Shown: piece after piece, positions 1 to 8,430 of the stretch
How the letters are laid out: every line of letters starts with the position of its first letter
How positions within the stretch are numbered: position 1 is the stretch's first letter
From: Sphingomonadales bacterium
Lineage (GTDB): Bacteria; Bacteroidota; Bacteroidia; Flavobacteriales_D; Crocinitomicaceae
Length of the DNA stretch: 38,191 bases
Reading direction: 5' to 3'
NCBI GenBank assembly: GCA_016872115.1
Contig: VHBC01000022.1
Location: 1 to 38,191 of the forward strand
Notes under the pieces: model-generated
What the model saw: only the letters and a program-made list of their open reading frames with translations
The model's database searches: none
What the model was told of the DNA's origin: nothing
Position numbers and translations under genes: made by a program

Positions 1-744
1 GCTGTAGCCGAAAAGAAACTTCAAGGGGGAGTTACCGGCGCTGTTGGTTTAAATTTCCCTAAAATGGGCACCAACTTATTGAGTAGCTCTGCGGGATTTT
101 CGTCTTCATTTGGCGTAACCTTCACTAAATCATCCAAAGAATCTCAAAATATCGCACTTACCGGTGGTTTGGAATTCGATATCGAAAAAATCAATTACCA
201 AGTGAGTGGTACCGATGTATTTTATCGTTTCACAGATACCCAAATTAAAACCAAAGATGAGTTTGTTTCTTCCGATCTCTTTTTTAATTTAACAGAGCGT
301 ACCTACGAGCCCTTGTATTTAGCTTTACCCATAGGCCTTACCTTTCGCACCGATTTCATAGGTGATTTCCGTGCACTGTTTCGTTTTGGTTTGCGCAATC
401 GCTTTTTATTAACCAATACGGTCGACGACAAAGGTTTTGTAGTGCCATTTGCCGGTAGCGGCGACGGCGATTACCAAGAAAACCTCGGCATGAAAGCCAA
501 CAAAGATTTATTCTTTTACAACGCGAATGTAGGATTAAGCGCGGGTGTGGAATGGAATTTTTCAGGTTCAACCTGTTTGGTCGCAGAACTCGGTTACAGT
601 TACGGCTTCATGCCTTTGCATCTTACCGGTAAAGAACAAAACTACACGCTTTTTACCACAGACGCCACAACCCTTGTCGATACTTATTTCAGAAATCAGG
701 CAACGCTCAATCAAGCCCAGCTTAAACTAACGTTATTGTTTTAA
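1..744 (+). CDS. Outer-membrane beta-barrel protein, 5' truncated by the window
   Basis: The reading frame is open from the first base, so the gene starts outside the window; 247 residues are visible. The first in-frame ATG at 64 is probably internal. The sequence alternates polar and hydrophobic/aromatic residues in strand-like blocks separated by Gly/Asn/Asp-rich turns, and ends in QAQLKLTLLF, a terminal phenylalanine strand typical of outer-membrane barrels. The family cannot be fixed further; it resembles the porin-like or PorT-like barrels common in Bacteroidota. The stop codon overlaps the nadE start by one base (TAATG), so the two are probably translated from one mRNA. No substrate can be assigned. 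Confidence 0.7.
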   Translation, partial: AVAEKKLQGGVTGAVGLNFPKMGTNLLSSSAGFSSSFGVTFTKSSKESQNIALTGGLEFDIEKINYQVSGTDVFYRFTDTQIKTKDEFVSSDLFFNLTERTYEPLYLALPIGLTFRTDFIGDFRALFRFGLRNRFLLTNTVDDKGFVVPFAGSGDGDYQENLGMKANKDLFFYNANVGLSAGVEWNFSGSTCLVAELGYSYGFMPLHLTGKEQNYTLFTTDATTLVDTYFRNQATLNQAQLKLTLLF

Positions 745-1526
745 TGCAAGAAATCGGTAAGTATATCACGCAATGGTTAGAAAATTATAGAATCTCAGCC
801 CAAGCCAAAGGTTTTGTAATTGGAATTTCTGGCGGCATAGATTCTGCAGTGACCTCCACACTATGCGCTTTAACCGGTGCGCCTACCATTTGCCTCACCA
901 TGCCCATTCGGCAAACCAAAGCAGAATTTACGCGCGCCAACGAGCACATGCAAGACCTTCAGCAGCGTTTTTCAAATGTCAGTTTGCAAACAATCGATCT
1001 TACAGCGTCTTTTGAAGCCCTTGAAAATGCGTTGCCATTACATTCAGACACCCATCCACTAGCAATGGCAAATACGCGTTCACGTTTGCGCATGACTACG
1101 CTTTATGCGGTTGCACAAGCAAACGGTTGTTTGGTGGCAGGTACTGGAAATAAAGTCGAAGATTTTGGTGTCGGTTTTTATACCAAATATGGCGACGGCG
1201 GTGTCGATATCAGCCCTATTGCAGACCTCATGAAAACCGAGGTTTTCGCATTAGCCAAAGAATTAGAGGTGGTAGCGTCTATCCAGAACGCAGCACCAAC
1301 CGACGGCCTTTGGGAAGATGGGCGCACCGACGAAGACCAAATCGGTGCTACTTATCCAGAACTTGAGTGGGCTATGCGCTTTAATGGTGAGGCCAGTTTA
1401 TTAACGCCAAGGCAGCAAGAAGTCTTGGCTATCTATGCGCGTTTTCACCGTTCCAATTTACACAAAATGCAGCCAATACCCGTTTGTCAAATCCCGGCTG
1501 CACTCAAGCCTTCTTCGCTTTCATGA
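744..1526 (+). CDS. nadE: NH3-dependent NAD+ synthetase
   Basis: Cytosolic enzyme that amidates nicotinic acid adenine dinucleotide to NAD+ using ATP and ammonia, the last step of NAD synthesis. The 260 residues match the short ammonia-dependent form; there is no N-terminal glutaminase domain. The PP-loop ATP pyrophosphatase motif SGGIDSAV is at residues 29-36, and the conserved stretch GTGNKVEDFGVGF followed by GDGGVDISP is at about 133-158. The start overlaps the previous stop by one base, and the TGA stop overlaps the next ATG (ATGA at 1523-1526), so it lies in the middle of a coupled run of envelope genes, an odd place for a cytosolic enzyme. Identification is secure. Confidence 0.96.
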   Translation: MQEIGKYITQWLENYRISAQAKGFVIGISGGIDSAVTSTLCALTGAPTICLTMPIRQTKAEFTRANEHMQDLQQRFSNVSLQTIDLTASFEALENALPLHSDTHPLAMANTRSRLRMTTLYAVAQANGCLVAGTGNKVEDFGVGFYTKYGDGGVDISPIADLMKTEVFALAKELEVVASIQNAAPTDGLWEDGRTDEDQIGATYPELEWAMRFNGEASLLTPRQQEVLAIYARFHRSNLHKMQPIPVCQIPAALKPSSLS

Positions 1527-3481
1527 AAAATTATAAAGTACTTGGTTTACTGCTGCTATTTGCCTTTGAACTGAGCGCCCAAAAAAACACGCAAAAGGGT
1601 CTCATGGCGCTAAAGCAGCACAACTATGGTTTGGCCCAAGCGTATTTTTATAAAGATTTCAAAAAAGATAGTTTAAGTGCCGCTTTTGGTCTACTGAATT
1701 ACTACATGTCAGATTTTACAGCAAAGAATGATAGCGCTTATCATTATATGCTTCAAACCAATACACTTTGGTCCCGAACGCCTGAAAAAAACAAAGCAAG
1801 TATTCAAAAGCTAATTCCAATTTCCGATTCGATACTAATCGCATTATACATCGATTTAGCGAGTAAAGAATTTAATGAAGCTGTTGCTGATGCTTCAATT
1901 CAGAAGTTGAATCAAGTAGTTTTGCGACATGGTAACACCATTCCCGCATTAGGACAGGCCGCTACTCAAGTCAGAGATTCCTTGGCTTATCAGCAAGCGC
2001 TATCGGTTAATTCTGCCCAAGCGCTTGTTGCATTTATTGAACAATATCCAAACGCTCAGCAACAAGACGACGCGAAGTCTAAATACGAATTTCTCCTCTA
2101 CAACGAACTGACCAGTGAAAACACCGAGGCTGTTTTGGTTGCTTTTTTGACGAAATATCCGCAGAGCCCATACAATGAACAAGTTTGGAAAAGAATCTTT
2201 AATCTCTACGCCGCTGATCCAACGATCGAAAAATTCAAATTATTTCTAGAGCGCTACCCCTATGCTGCTCAAGCGCAAAAAGACGACGCTTGGAGATTGA
2301 TTTACAAACGCTACATGCAGCCATATAGTGCTGAAAAACTTGCACAGTTCAAATTAGATTATCCGGCTTATCCTTTTTTAGAGGATTTAGTGCAGGACGG
2401 CGCCTTACTGCTCAAAAAGCTCTATCCATTTATTCAACAAAACGCTTTCGGTTATATGGATGCCAATGGCGAAGTGGTCATTGCCGCTCAATACGATGAA
2501 GCAAGTCCGTTTTATCAGGATTTAGCCATTGCCTCCAAAAATGAAAAATATGGCCTCATCAATAAGAAAAATGAGGTCATTTTGCCTTTTCAATTTATCG
2601 AAATCACCGCGAATTTGGACGGTTTTCTTTTAGAGGATAGCCTTGGTTTTTACCTCACGGATTCGCAAGGCAGAAAAAGACAAGAAGAACCCATGCAATG
2701 GGAAGAAGCGCAGCAAGTTCTGGAGGCATTTTCAACGGTATCAGTAGCAGACGAAACTATTTTAAGTCCTTACCTTAAAGTTGAAAAAAATGGAAAGTTC
2801 GGGCTTAACCAGAATGGTAAAAAAATCCTAGAACCAAAATATGATGTCATTTTAACGGACAGCCCAACCCGGATTATTACAGCCAAACAAGGTAAAGTGC
2901 TGCAATATTTTGATTCCACAGGAAAGCGACTTGAAATCAACGGTTTGGAATGGTTTTTGAATGCTGCGGACATGGCTCAATTTAATCAACAAGGTATCGC
3001 GGTTTGTTTCAAAGCAGGGAGATATGGTCTGATTGATCAAAAAGGAAAAATGCGCATCAAATCTATCTACGATATGGCTTTGCCAATTTGTAATGGCGTT
3101 TGGCCCGTTCAACAAAAAGGCAGTTGGGGTTTGCTTTCACTAGACGAAAAAGTGTTGCTACCGCAGCAGTATCAGCGCATTATACCATTTTCAAATTATG
3201 GCTTTTTAGTCGAAAATACAGCTGGTTTGGGTTTGGTTGATGCGGTAGGTAACTGGATTTTAGAGCCAAAATACAAGACGATCAAAAGTTTTGGTTCAGC
3301 CTATTTTTTGGTAGAAAATGAGAATGGATTAGGGGTTTATTTGACGAATGGACAAGCCCTCCTTGAGTGCGCTTTTCAGCGAATTGTAGCCATTGATGAG
3401 CACACATTTCAGCTTACCACCTCTTCGGGCTTAGCTTATTATAATGTTTTAGAACGCAAACTCATCGTACTGAAGTTATGA
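1523..3481 (+). CDS. Secreted WG-repeat protein
   Basis: The start at 1523 is chosen because it overlaps the nadE stop as ATGA and opens directly into a signal peptide (MKNYKVLG, hydrophobic core, cleavage near ELSA|Q). The same frame is open further upstream, from 1484, but that would bury the signal peptide. The protein has 652 residues. The N-terminal half is helical and rich in Tyr/Ala/Gln, possibly TPR-like, with several EQYPNA/TKYPQSP/ERYPYA-type elements. From about residue 310 to the end there are repeated WG-type units (for example KYGLINKKNEVILPFQF, KFGLNQNGKKILEPKYD, GLGLVDAVGNWILEPKY). WG repeats (Pfam WG_beta_rep) are beta-rich and of unknown function. The stop overlaps the next start as ATGA. 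Confidence 0.85.
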   Translation: MKNYKVLGLLLLFAFELSAQKNTQKGLMALKQHNYGLAQAYFYKDFKKDSLSAAFGLLNYYMSDFTAKNDSAYHYMLQTNTLWSRTPEKNKASIQKLIPISDSILIALYIDLASKEFNEAVADASIQKLNQVVLRHGNTIPALGQAATQVRDSLAYQQALSVNSAQALVAFIEQYPNAQQQDDAKSKYEFLLYNELTSENTEAVLVAFLTKYPQSPYNEQVWKRIFNLYAADPTIEKFKLFLERYPYAAQAQKDDAWRLIYKRYMQPYSAEKLAQFKLDYPAYPFLEDLVQDGALLLKKLYPFIQQNAFGYMDANGEVVIAAQYDEASPFYQDLAIASKNEKYGLINKKNEVILPFQFIEITANLDGFLLEDSLGFYLTDSQGRKRQEEPMQWEEAQQVLEAFSTVSVADETILSPYLKVEKNGKFGLNQNGKKILEPKYDVILTDSPTRIITAKQGKVLQYFDSTGKRLEINGLEWFLNAADMAQFNQQGIAVCFKAGRYGLIDQKGKMRIKSIYDMALPICNGVWPVQQKGSWGLLSLDEKVLLPQQYQRIIPFSNYGFLVENTAGLGLVDAVGNWILEPKYKTIKSFGSAYFLVENENGLGVYLTNGQALLECAFQRIVAIDEHTFQLTTSSGLAYYNVLERKLIVLKL

Positions 3482-4251
3482 ATCCACGACAAATACAATC
3501 AGAACATTACCTCAAGGCGCTTATAATTGTCCTGAGCTTGTATGTCGGTTCGTTTGTGTACCTGGAGCTCACCACCGTGAAAAAAGAGGAAATGTTATCC
3601 ACTGAAGGGCTCTATGAAGTGCAGCTCGAAGAGATTACCGAAGATGAAAAAGAACAAATGCGTCAGGAATTGCAGCTTCAGCAGCAACAGGACCTGCGCA
3701 GCGTGGCAAGAGATGCCAACGACAGCCGCCCAAGATCATTGGATAATTGGAGTACACAAAGTAGTGCTTCCGGCCAGGCCAATCCAGAGCAAGCAGCCCG
3801 CGACTTCGAGGCTGAAGTTTTTGCCCAAACCGGAGGTGCTGCCGCAAGGGCACGCATTCTTGAAAACAGCAACCAGCGCATTGCACAAATCAAGCAACAA
3901 GGACAGCCAAATAACCAAAACAATCAAGCCAATACGGCCCAGCCCAATCAATATGCAGGTGCTGTTATGGTGGACTTTAGTGTCAACAAGCGCTGTGCAT
4001 TTGAAGGAAATACTTGGTATGTTCGTAATCCGGGTTACACATGTGGTTTCAATGCTTCGGGCTTGGTTTATGTTCAAATCGAGGTCAATGCATCGGGTAG
4101 GGTGAGTGCCGCAACGTACAACGCCGCAAAGAGTAAGAACGCAAGCGCTTGCATGATTGAGCAGGCTTTAAAATATGCCAAAATGTCTCGGTTTAGCCCT
4201 GGAGACGGCAATGCAAATGGCTGGATATCCTATCAATTCGAGGCGCAATAA
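3478..4251 (+). CDS. TonB-like protein with C-terminal TonB-type domain
   Basis: A 257-residue protein with one N-terminal membrane segment (about residues 13-30, LKALIIVLSLYVGSFVYLEL) and no cleavage site, then a Glu/Gln-rich charged stretch, an Asn/Gln-rich linker (about 140-160), and a C-terminal domain of about 95 residues. The pattern of that domain (FEGNTWYVRNPGY, then GLVYVQIEVNASGRVSAATY, then ALKYAKMSRFSPG) matches the TonB C-terminal-like domains of Bacteroidota energy transducers. It lacks the classical long proline-rich spacer. It would sit in the inner membrane and reach into the periplasm; a partner such as the barrel encoded at 1-744 is inference. It is coupled to the WG-repeat gene by ATGA and is the last gene of the run. 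Confidence 0.75.
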   Translation: MNPRQIQSEHYLKALIIVLSLYVGSFVYLELTTVKKEEMLSTEGLYEVQLEEITEDEKEQMRQELQLQQQQDLRSVARDANDSRPRSLDNWSTQSSASGQANPEQAARDFEAEVFAQTGGAAARARILENSNQRIAQIKQQGQPNNQNNQANTAQPNQYAGAVMVDFSVNKRCAFEGNTWYVRNPGYTCGFNASGLVYVQIEVNASGRVSAATYNAAKSKNASACMIEQALKYAKMSRFSPGDGNANGWISYQFEAQ

Positions 4252-4264
4252 AAATATTTAACGG

Positions 4265-4308
4265 TTGATTAATAAATAATCAATTTATTGACTAGATATT
4301 GATTATTT
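4265..4308. promoter_or_regulatory. Operator-like array of TTGATTA half-sites
   Basis: Half-sites TTGATTA (4265-4271), inverted TAATCAA (4277-4283), TTGACTA (4289-4295, one mismatch) and TTGATTA (4299-4305) alternate in orientation. The first three start 12 bp apart. Pairs form 19-bp palindromes of the form TTGATTA-N5-TAATCAA. A longer perfect inverted repeat has 11-bp arms at 4274-4284 and 4298-4308. The array lies just upstream of, and overlaps, the predicted promoter of the XRE/S24 regulator, suggesting autoregulation (inference). Confidence 0.55.
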
Positions 4309-4320
4309 TACTTATTTTTG
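4288..4320 (+). promoter_or_regulatory. Predicted Bacteroidota promoter of the XRE/S24 gene
   Basis: The -7 element TATTTTTG at 4313-4320 fits TAnnTTTG, and a -33 TTG at 4288-4290 lies 22 bp upstream. The transcript would begin around 4325, leaving a leader of about 12 nt before the ATG at 4337. The upstream alternative start TTG (4331) would sit almost on the transcription start. Confidence 0.55.
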
Positions 4321-4336
4321 AGCAAATCTATTGCAC

Positions 4337-5137
4337 ATGTATATTGCTCTTAATCTCAAGTTCTTACGCAAACGAAAAGGCCAATCTCAAGAAGAAATGG
4401 CACAAACACTCGGTCTGAATCGATCAACCTACAGTGGCTACGAAAACGAAGTTGCCCAACCTAGTCTTGAACTTTTATTGCAAATTGCGCAAACAGAAAA
4501 AATCCCTTTAGAAACATTGCTCTCCAAGCGTCTAGATCAACTCACTGCAAAAGACATAGATGCCATGCAGGGCGCCTGGCGCACCGAAGCAAGTGGGCAG
4601 CAATTGCGCGTGCTCACTACCGTAGTCAATACCTCCAACGAAGAAGAAATCGAACTTATTTCAGAAAAAGTGAGTGCCGGTTACACGAGCGGATACGCTG
4701 ACCCAACTTACCTCCAAGAACTCCCCACACTGCGTTTACCTTTTTTATCCAAAGACCGCAAATACAGGGCTTTTCCAATCGCCGGAGACTCCATGCCTCC
4801 TGTTGTGCACGGTTCTTACGTTGTGGGTGAATTTGTTCAAGACTGGCTGCGTTTACCTTCTAACACACCTTGCGTGGTGGTCACCCGTGAGGACGGCATT
4901 GTCTTTAAATATGTTCAAAACTTACTCCAAGAAGAACAAGTATTGAGGCTGAGTTCAACCAATCCGATCTATCCACCCTTTGAGGTTGCTGTTTCGGAAA
5001 TCTTAGAAATCTGGCGTTTTGTATCCTATATTTCAAAAGAACTTCCAGACATCCAACTAGACAGCGCTGCGCTTGGAGCCCAAATGCGCGCTATTCAAGC
5101 CGATTTGCAAGCGGCCTTGCGCTCGCAAAACAAATAA
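4337..5137 (+). CDS. XRE-family regulator with LexA/CI-like S24 peptidase domain
   Basis: A 266-residue two-domain regulator. Residues 3-65 form a helix-turn-helix domain of the XRE/Cro type (LKFLRKRKGQSQEEMAQTLG, then NRSTYSGYENEVAQPS). The C-terminal half is a peptidase S24 domain: GDSM supplies the expected catalytic Ser (about residue 152), and FKYV near residue 191 supplies a candidate Lys at LexA-like spacing. An Ala-Gly pair at 114-115 lies where LexA/CI proteins self-cleave. Whether this protein really cleaves itself is inference; many Bacteroidota homologues are uncharacterised. The ATG at 4337 is preferred over TTG 4331. It is flanked by its own promoter and an inverted-repeat array that it may bind. 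It stands alone, with no phage genes nearby. Confidence 0.88.
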   Translation: MYIALNLKFLRKRKGQSQEEMAQTLGLNRSTYSGYENEVAQPSLELLLQIAQTEKIPLETLLSKRLDQLTAKDIDAMQGAWRTEASGQQLRVLTTVVNTSNEEEIELISEKVSAGYTSGYADPTYLQELPTLRLPFLSKDRKYRAFPIAGDSMPPVVHGSYVVGEFVQDWLRLPSNTPCVVVTREDGIVFKYVQNLLQEEQVLRLSSTNPIYPPFEVAVSEILEIWRFVSYISKELPDIQLDSAALGAQMRAIQADLQAALRSQNK

Positions 5138-5159
5138 GGAAAATCTGCGTTTTTTTCCG

Positions 5160-5167
5160 TAAATTTG
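5160..5167 (+). promoter_or_regulatory. Predicted -7 promoter element of thrS
   Basis: TAAATTTG matches TAnnTTTG and lies 19 bp before the thrS ATG. No good TTG is visible at the -33 spacing. The short leader leaves no room for a T-box or other threonine-sensing leader. Confidence 0.45.
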
Positions 5168-5186
5168 CCCTTCATTTATAAGCAAT

Positions 5187-7124
5187 ATGTCTATTCAAAT
5201 TACCTTTCCGGATGGCAACATTCGTACGTATGACGCCGGAACAACCGCCATGCAAGTGGCACAATCTATTTCAGAGGGCTTGGCGCGCAACGTATTGGCT
5301 GCAAAAATTGATGGTCAAGTCAAAGATGCCAGCACAGCACTCACCCAGAACTGTTCATTACAACTACTTACATGGTCAGATGCCGACGGCAAATCCACCA
5401 TGTGGCATTCCTCTGCGCACCTCATGGCAGAAGCATTGGAGAGCTTTTACCCAGGTATCAAACTCGCCATTGGCCCACCTGTTGCCAACGGTTTTTATTA
5501 CGACGTAGACCTCATGGACTACACCATTTCGGAAAAAGACCTCGAAAAAATCGAACAAAAAATGAAAGAGCTTGCAAAGCTCAAAAATCCATTTGTACGT
5601 CAAGAGATTTCAAAAGCAGAAGCCATTGCTTATTTTGAAGAAAAACAAGACCCCTACAAATTAGAATTGCTTTCTGAACTTCAAGATGGCAGCATTACTT
5701 TTTATACCCAAGGCGCATTTACCGATTTGTGTAGAGGGCCGCACATCCCTGACACAGGCTTTATCAAAGCCGTAAAACTGACCGCTATTGCCGGGGCCTA
5801 TTGGCGTGGTGACGAAAAAAACAAGCAACTTACACGCATCTACGGCATTACCTTTCCAAAGCAAACTGAACTCACCGAATACCTCGAAAGGGTAGAAGAA
5901 GCCAAGCGCCGTGATCACCGCAAACTCGGTAAAGAATTAGAGCTTTTTACTTTCAGCCAGAAAGTAGGGCAGGGCTTACCTATGTGGTTGCCAAAAGGTG
6001 CCGCACTGCGTGAGCGCCTCGAAAACTTTCTTAAAAAAGCACAGCGCAAGGCAGGTTACCAGCAAGTTATTACCCCACATATCGGCAATAAAGAACTATA
6101 TGTTACCTCTGGACACTACGAAAAATATGGTGCAGACTCTTTTCAGCCGATCCGCACGCCAGATCCCAACGAAGAGTTCTACCTCAAGCCAATGAACTGT
6201 CCGCACCACTGCGAAATCTTCAAAAGTAAGCCGCGCTCATACAAAGACTTGCCTGCTCGTTTTGCAGAATTTGGCACCGTATACCGCTACGAACAATCAG
6301 GTGAATTACACGGCCTGACCCGCGTTAGAGGATTTACGCAAGACGACGCACACATCTTTTGTACCCAAGAGCAAGTCAAAGAAGAATTTAAAAATGTCAT
6401 CGATATCGTATTGTATGTACTCAAAACCCTAAAGTTCGAGAACTACAAGGCGCAAATCTCGCTCCGAGACAAAGAAAACAGAGCTAAATATATTGGTTCA
6501 GAAGAAAATTGGCAACGTGCCGAGCAAGCCATTATCGAAGCGGCAGCCGAAAAAGAATTGCCAACAGTAGTGGAATACGGTGAAGCTGCCTTCTACGGAC
6601 CAAAGCTCGATTTTATGGTCCAAGATGCACTCGGCCGCGAATGGCAACTTGGTACCATTCAAGTAGATTACAACCTACCAGAGCGCTTTGAGCTCGAGTA
6701 CATCGGTACTGACAACCAAAAACACCGCCCTGTCATGATACACCGTGCGCCTTTCGGCTCCATGGAAAGATTCGTGGCCGTCTTACTCGAACACTGTGCC
6801 GGAGACTTCCCGCTTTGGCTTTCCACTGAGCAATTTATTGTCTTGCCAATCTCCGATAAATACAACGACTACGCAGAAAAAGTTTTAGAATTCCTAAATA
6901 ATTCCGATATTCGCGGACTTATTGACGACCGCAACGAGAAAATTGGAAAGAAAATTCGCGATGCTGAACTCAAAAAAGTACCTTTCATGCTCATCGTTGG
7001 GGAAAAAGAAGCCGAGTCTGAAACCATTGCGGTTCGTCAGCGCGGCGTCGGAGACCACGGCACCATGAACCTGAATCAATTTGCGGACTTGATTCAGGAA
7101 GTTATTTCCGCAGAACTGGCTTAA
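5187..7124 (+). CDS. thrS: Threonine--tRNA ligase
   Basis: Class II aminoacyl-tRNA synthetase charging tRNA-Thr; 645 residues, the usual full length. An N-terminal TGS domain covers about residues 1-62. The editing domain (tRNA-SAD) follows with HSSAH at 74-78 and CRGPH near 186. The catalytic core carries motif 2 ([21 protein letters not shown]) and motif 3 ([11 protein letters not shown]), and the anticodon-binding domain closes the protein. It is followed after 17 bases by infC, which has no room for its own promoter, giving the classic thrS-infC-rpmI-rplT translation operon. Confidence 0.98.
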   Translation: MSIQITFPDGNIRTYDAGTTAMQVAQSISEGLARNVLAAKIDGQVKDASTALTQNCSLQLLTWSDADGKSTMWHSSAHLMAEALESFYPGIKLAIGPPVANGFYYDVDLMDYTISEKDLEKIEQKMKELAKLKNPFVRQEISKAEAIAYFEEKQDPYKLELLSELQDGSITFYTQGAFTDLCRGPHIPDTGFIKAVKLTAIAGAYWRGDEKNKQLTRIYGITFPKQTELTEYLERVEEAKRRDHRKLGKELELFTFSQKVGQGLPMWLPKGAALRERLENFLKKAQRKAGYQQVITPHIGNKELYVTSGHYEKYGADSFQPIRTPDPNEEFYLKPMNCPHHCEIFKSKPRSYKDLPARFAEFGTVYRYEQSGELHGLTRVRGFTQDDAHIFCTQEQVKEEFKNVIDIVLYVLKTLKFENYKAQISLRDKENRAKYIGSEENWQRAEQAIIEAAAEKELPTVVEYGEAAFYGPKLDFMVQDALGREWQLGTIQVDYNLPERFELEYIGTDNQKHRPVMIHRAPFGSMERFVAVLLEHCAGDFPLWLSTEQFIVLPISDKYNDYAEKVLEFLNNSDIRGLIDDRNEKIGKKIRDAELKKVPFMLIVGEKEAESETIAVRQRGVGDHGTMNLNQFADLIQEVISAELA

Positions 7125-7141
7125 GTTGAACCAACCACTGA

Positions 7142-7687
7142 ATGAGAAGAAATTCAAAACCATTTGTAAAAAGAGAAGAGGCGGCACAACACCGCATCAA
7201 CGACAAAATCTTTGCGTCCGAAATCCGTCTGGTCATCGAAGGCGAAGAACCGCAAGTCATGAGCGTTGCTAAAGGTATCGCTTTGGCCGAAGAACAAGAA
7301 CTAGATCTTGTCGAAATCTCTCCAAATGCAACGCCGCCAGTTTGTAAAATCATGGACTACAAAAAGTTCATTTACAACCAAAAACGCAAGCAAAAAGAGC
7401 TTAAAGCCAAACAAAGCAAAGTCATTTTAAAAGAAATCCGTTTTGGTCCCAACACCGACGACCACGATTTCGCTTTCAAACTGGCTCATGCCAAAAAATT
7501 CTTAGAAGAGGGCAGTAAGGTCAAGGCCTATGTTTTCTTCAAAGGTAGAACCATCGTATTTAAAGACCGTGGTGAAATCCTGCTGCTTAAGTTTGCTCAA
7601 GAACTTGCCGACCTCGGTGCCGTTGAGCAATTGCCAAAGCTCGAAGGAAAAAAAATGATCCTTATGATCAACCCAAAAAAGAAATAA
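7142..7687 (+). CDS. infC: Translation initiation factor IF-3
   Basis: 181 residues containing the IF-3 N-terminal signature ([15 protein letters not shown]) and the C-terminal domain with the conserved [14 protein letters not shown] stretch. IF-3 binds the 30S subunit, prevents premature joining with 50S and checks start-codon selection. It starts at a normal ATG; the AUU start known from enterobacterial infC is not evident. There are 17 bases to thrS upstream and 40 to rpmI downstream, consistent with one transcript. Confidence 0.97.
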   Translation: MRRNSKPFVKREEAAQHRINDKIFASEIRLVIEGEEPQVMSVAKGIALAEEQELDLVEISPNATPPVCKIMDYKKFIYNQKRKQKELKAKQSKVILKEIRFGPNTDDHDFAFKLAHAKKFLEEGSKVKAYVFFKGRTIVFKDRGEILLLKFAQELADLGAVEQLPKLEGKKMILMINPKKK

Positions 7688-7727
7688 GAAGCTGATATAG
7701 AAGTTTAACTAAAAAAAAGCAAGTAAA

Positions 7728-7925
7728 ATGCCTAAAATGAAAACAAAATCCAGTGCAAAGAAGCGATTCACCATCACTGGAAGTGGCAAAATCAAGCGCA
7801 AGCACGCATTCAAGAGCCACATCTTGACCAAAAAGGCTACAAAACGTAAGCGCAACCTTACGCATGCCGGATTGGTTCACGATGCTGACCTCTCCAATGT
7901 GAAGTTGCAATTGTGTATGAAATAG
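7728..7925 (+). CDS. rpmI: Large ribosomal subunit protein bL35
   Basis: A 65-residue, strongly basic protein starting [14 protein letters not shown] and containing [14 protein letters not shown], the normal bL35 sequence and length. It is a structural component of the 50S subunit. It lies between infC and rplT as in most bacteria. An 88-base gap to rplT holds a possible RNA hairpin. Confidence 0.97.
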   Translation: MPKMKTKSSAKKRFTITGSGKIKRKHAFKSHILTKKATKRKRNLTHAGLVHDADLSNVKLQLCMK

Positions 7926-7956
7926 TCACTTAACGGTTATTAAATTGTAGAACCCG

Positions 7957-7997
7957 GTACTGAGTCCCTAAGTCTTCTCGCGAAGCACTCCCTACCA
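7957..7997 (+). promoter_or_regulatory. Possible structured leader upstream of rplT
   Basis: Three nested helices can form: GGTA 7957-7960 with TACC 7994-7997, GAGT 7963-7966 with ACTC 7988-7991, and CTTC 7975-7978 with GAAG 7983-7986 closing a TCGC loop, with an asymmetric internal loop between the last two. The element lies within the 88-base rpmI-rplT gap and ends 16 bases before the rplT ATG. L20 is known to bind its own mRNA leaders in other phyla. Involvement here is inference; pairing was worked out by eye. Confidence 0.35.
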
Positions 7998-8013
7998 AAA
8001 AATTTAAAAAATT

Positions 8014-8361
8014 ATGCCAAGATCAGTAAATCACGTCGCATCAAGAGCTCGTAGAAAGAACTTGATGAAATTGGCCAAAGGATACTTTGGTCGTCGTAAA
8101 AATGTCTGGACAGTAGCTAAAAATGCCATTGAAAAAGGGCTTGTTTATGCTTACGCTGGACGAAAGCAAAAGAAAAGAAATTTCCGTTCACTTTGGATTA
8201 CCCGTATCAATGCGGGAGCTCGCCAGCACGGCATGAGCTATTCACAGTTTATGGGAGCCGTACACAGAAGTGGTATTGAACTTAATCGCAAAGTACTTGC
8301 CGATTTAGCCATGAACCACCCAGAGGCCTTCAAGGCAGTTGTAGATACAGTAAAAAATTAA
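8014..8361 (+). CDS. rplT: Large ribosomal subunit protein bL20
   Basis: 115 residues with the canonical bL20 sequence ([23 protein letters not shown], abbreviated here to its start [15 protein letters not shown], then [20 protein letters not shown] and [20 protein letters not shown]). It binds 23S rRNA and is needed early in 50S assembly; in other bacteria it also represses its own operon. It is the last gene of the thrS operon and is followed by a strong intrinsic terminator. Confidence 0.98.
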   Translation: MPRSVNHVASRARRKNLMKLAKGYFGRRKNVWTVAKNAIEKGLVYAYAGRKQKKRNFRSLWITRINAGARQHGMSYSQFMGAVHRSGIELNRKVLADLAMNHPEAFKAVVDTVKN

Positions 8362-8383
8362 GTTTGAATCCTATATCAGCTTT

Positions 8384-8420
8384 AAGCCATTAGTCTTCTG
8401 ATTAATGGCTTTTTCTTTTA
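8384..8420 (+). terminator. Intrinsic terminator of the thrS-rplT operon
   Basis: A perfect 9-bp stem, AAGCCATTA (8384-8392) with TAATGGCTT (8403-8411), a 10-nt loop and a T-rich tract to 8420. It sits 22 bases after the rplT stop. Confidence 0.88.
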
Positions 8421-8430
8421 AATTCAGCAC

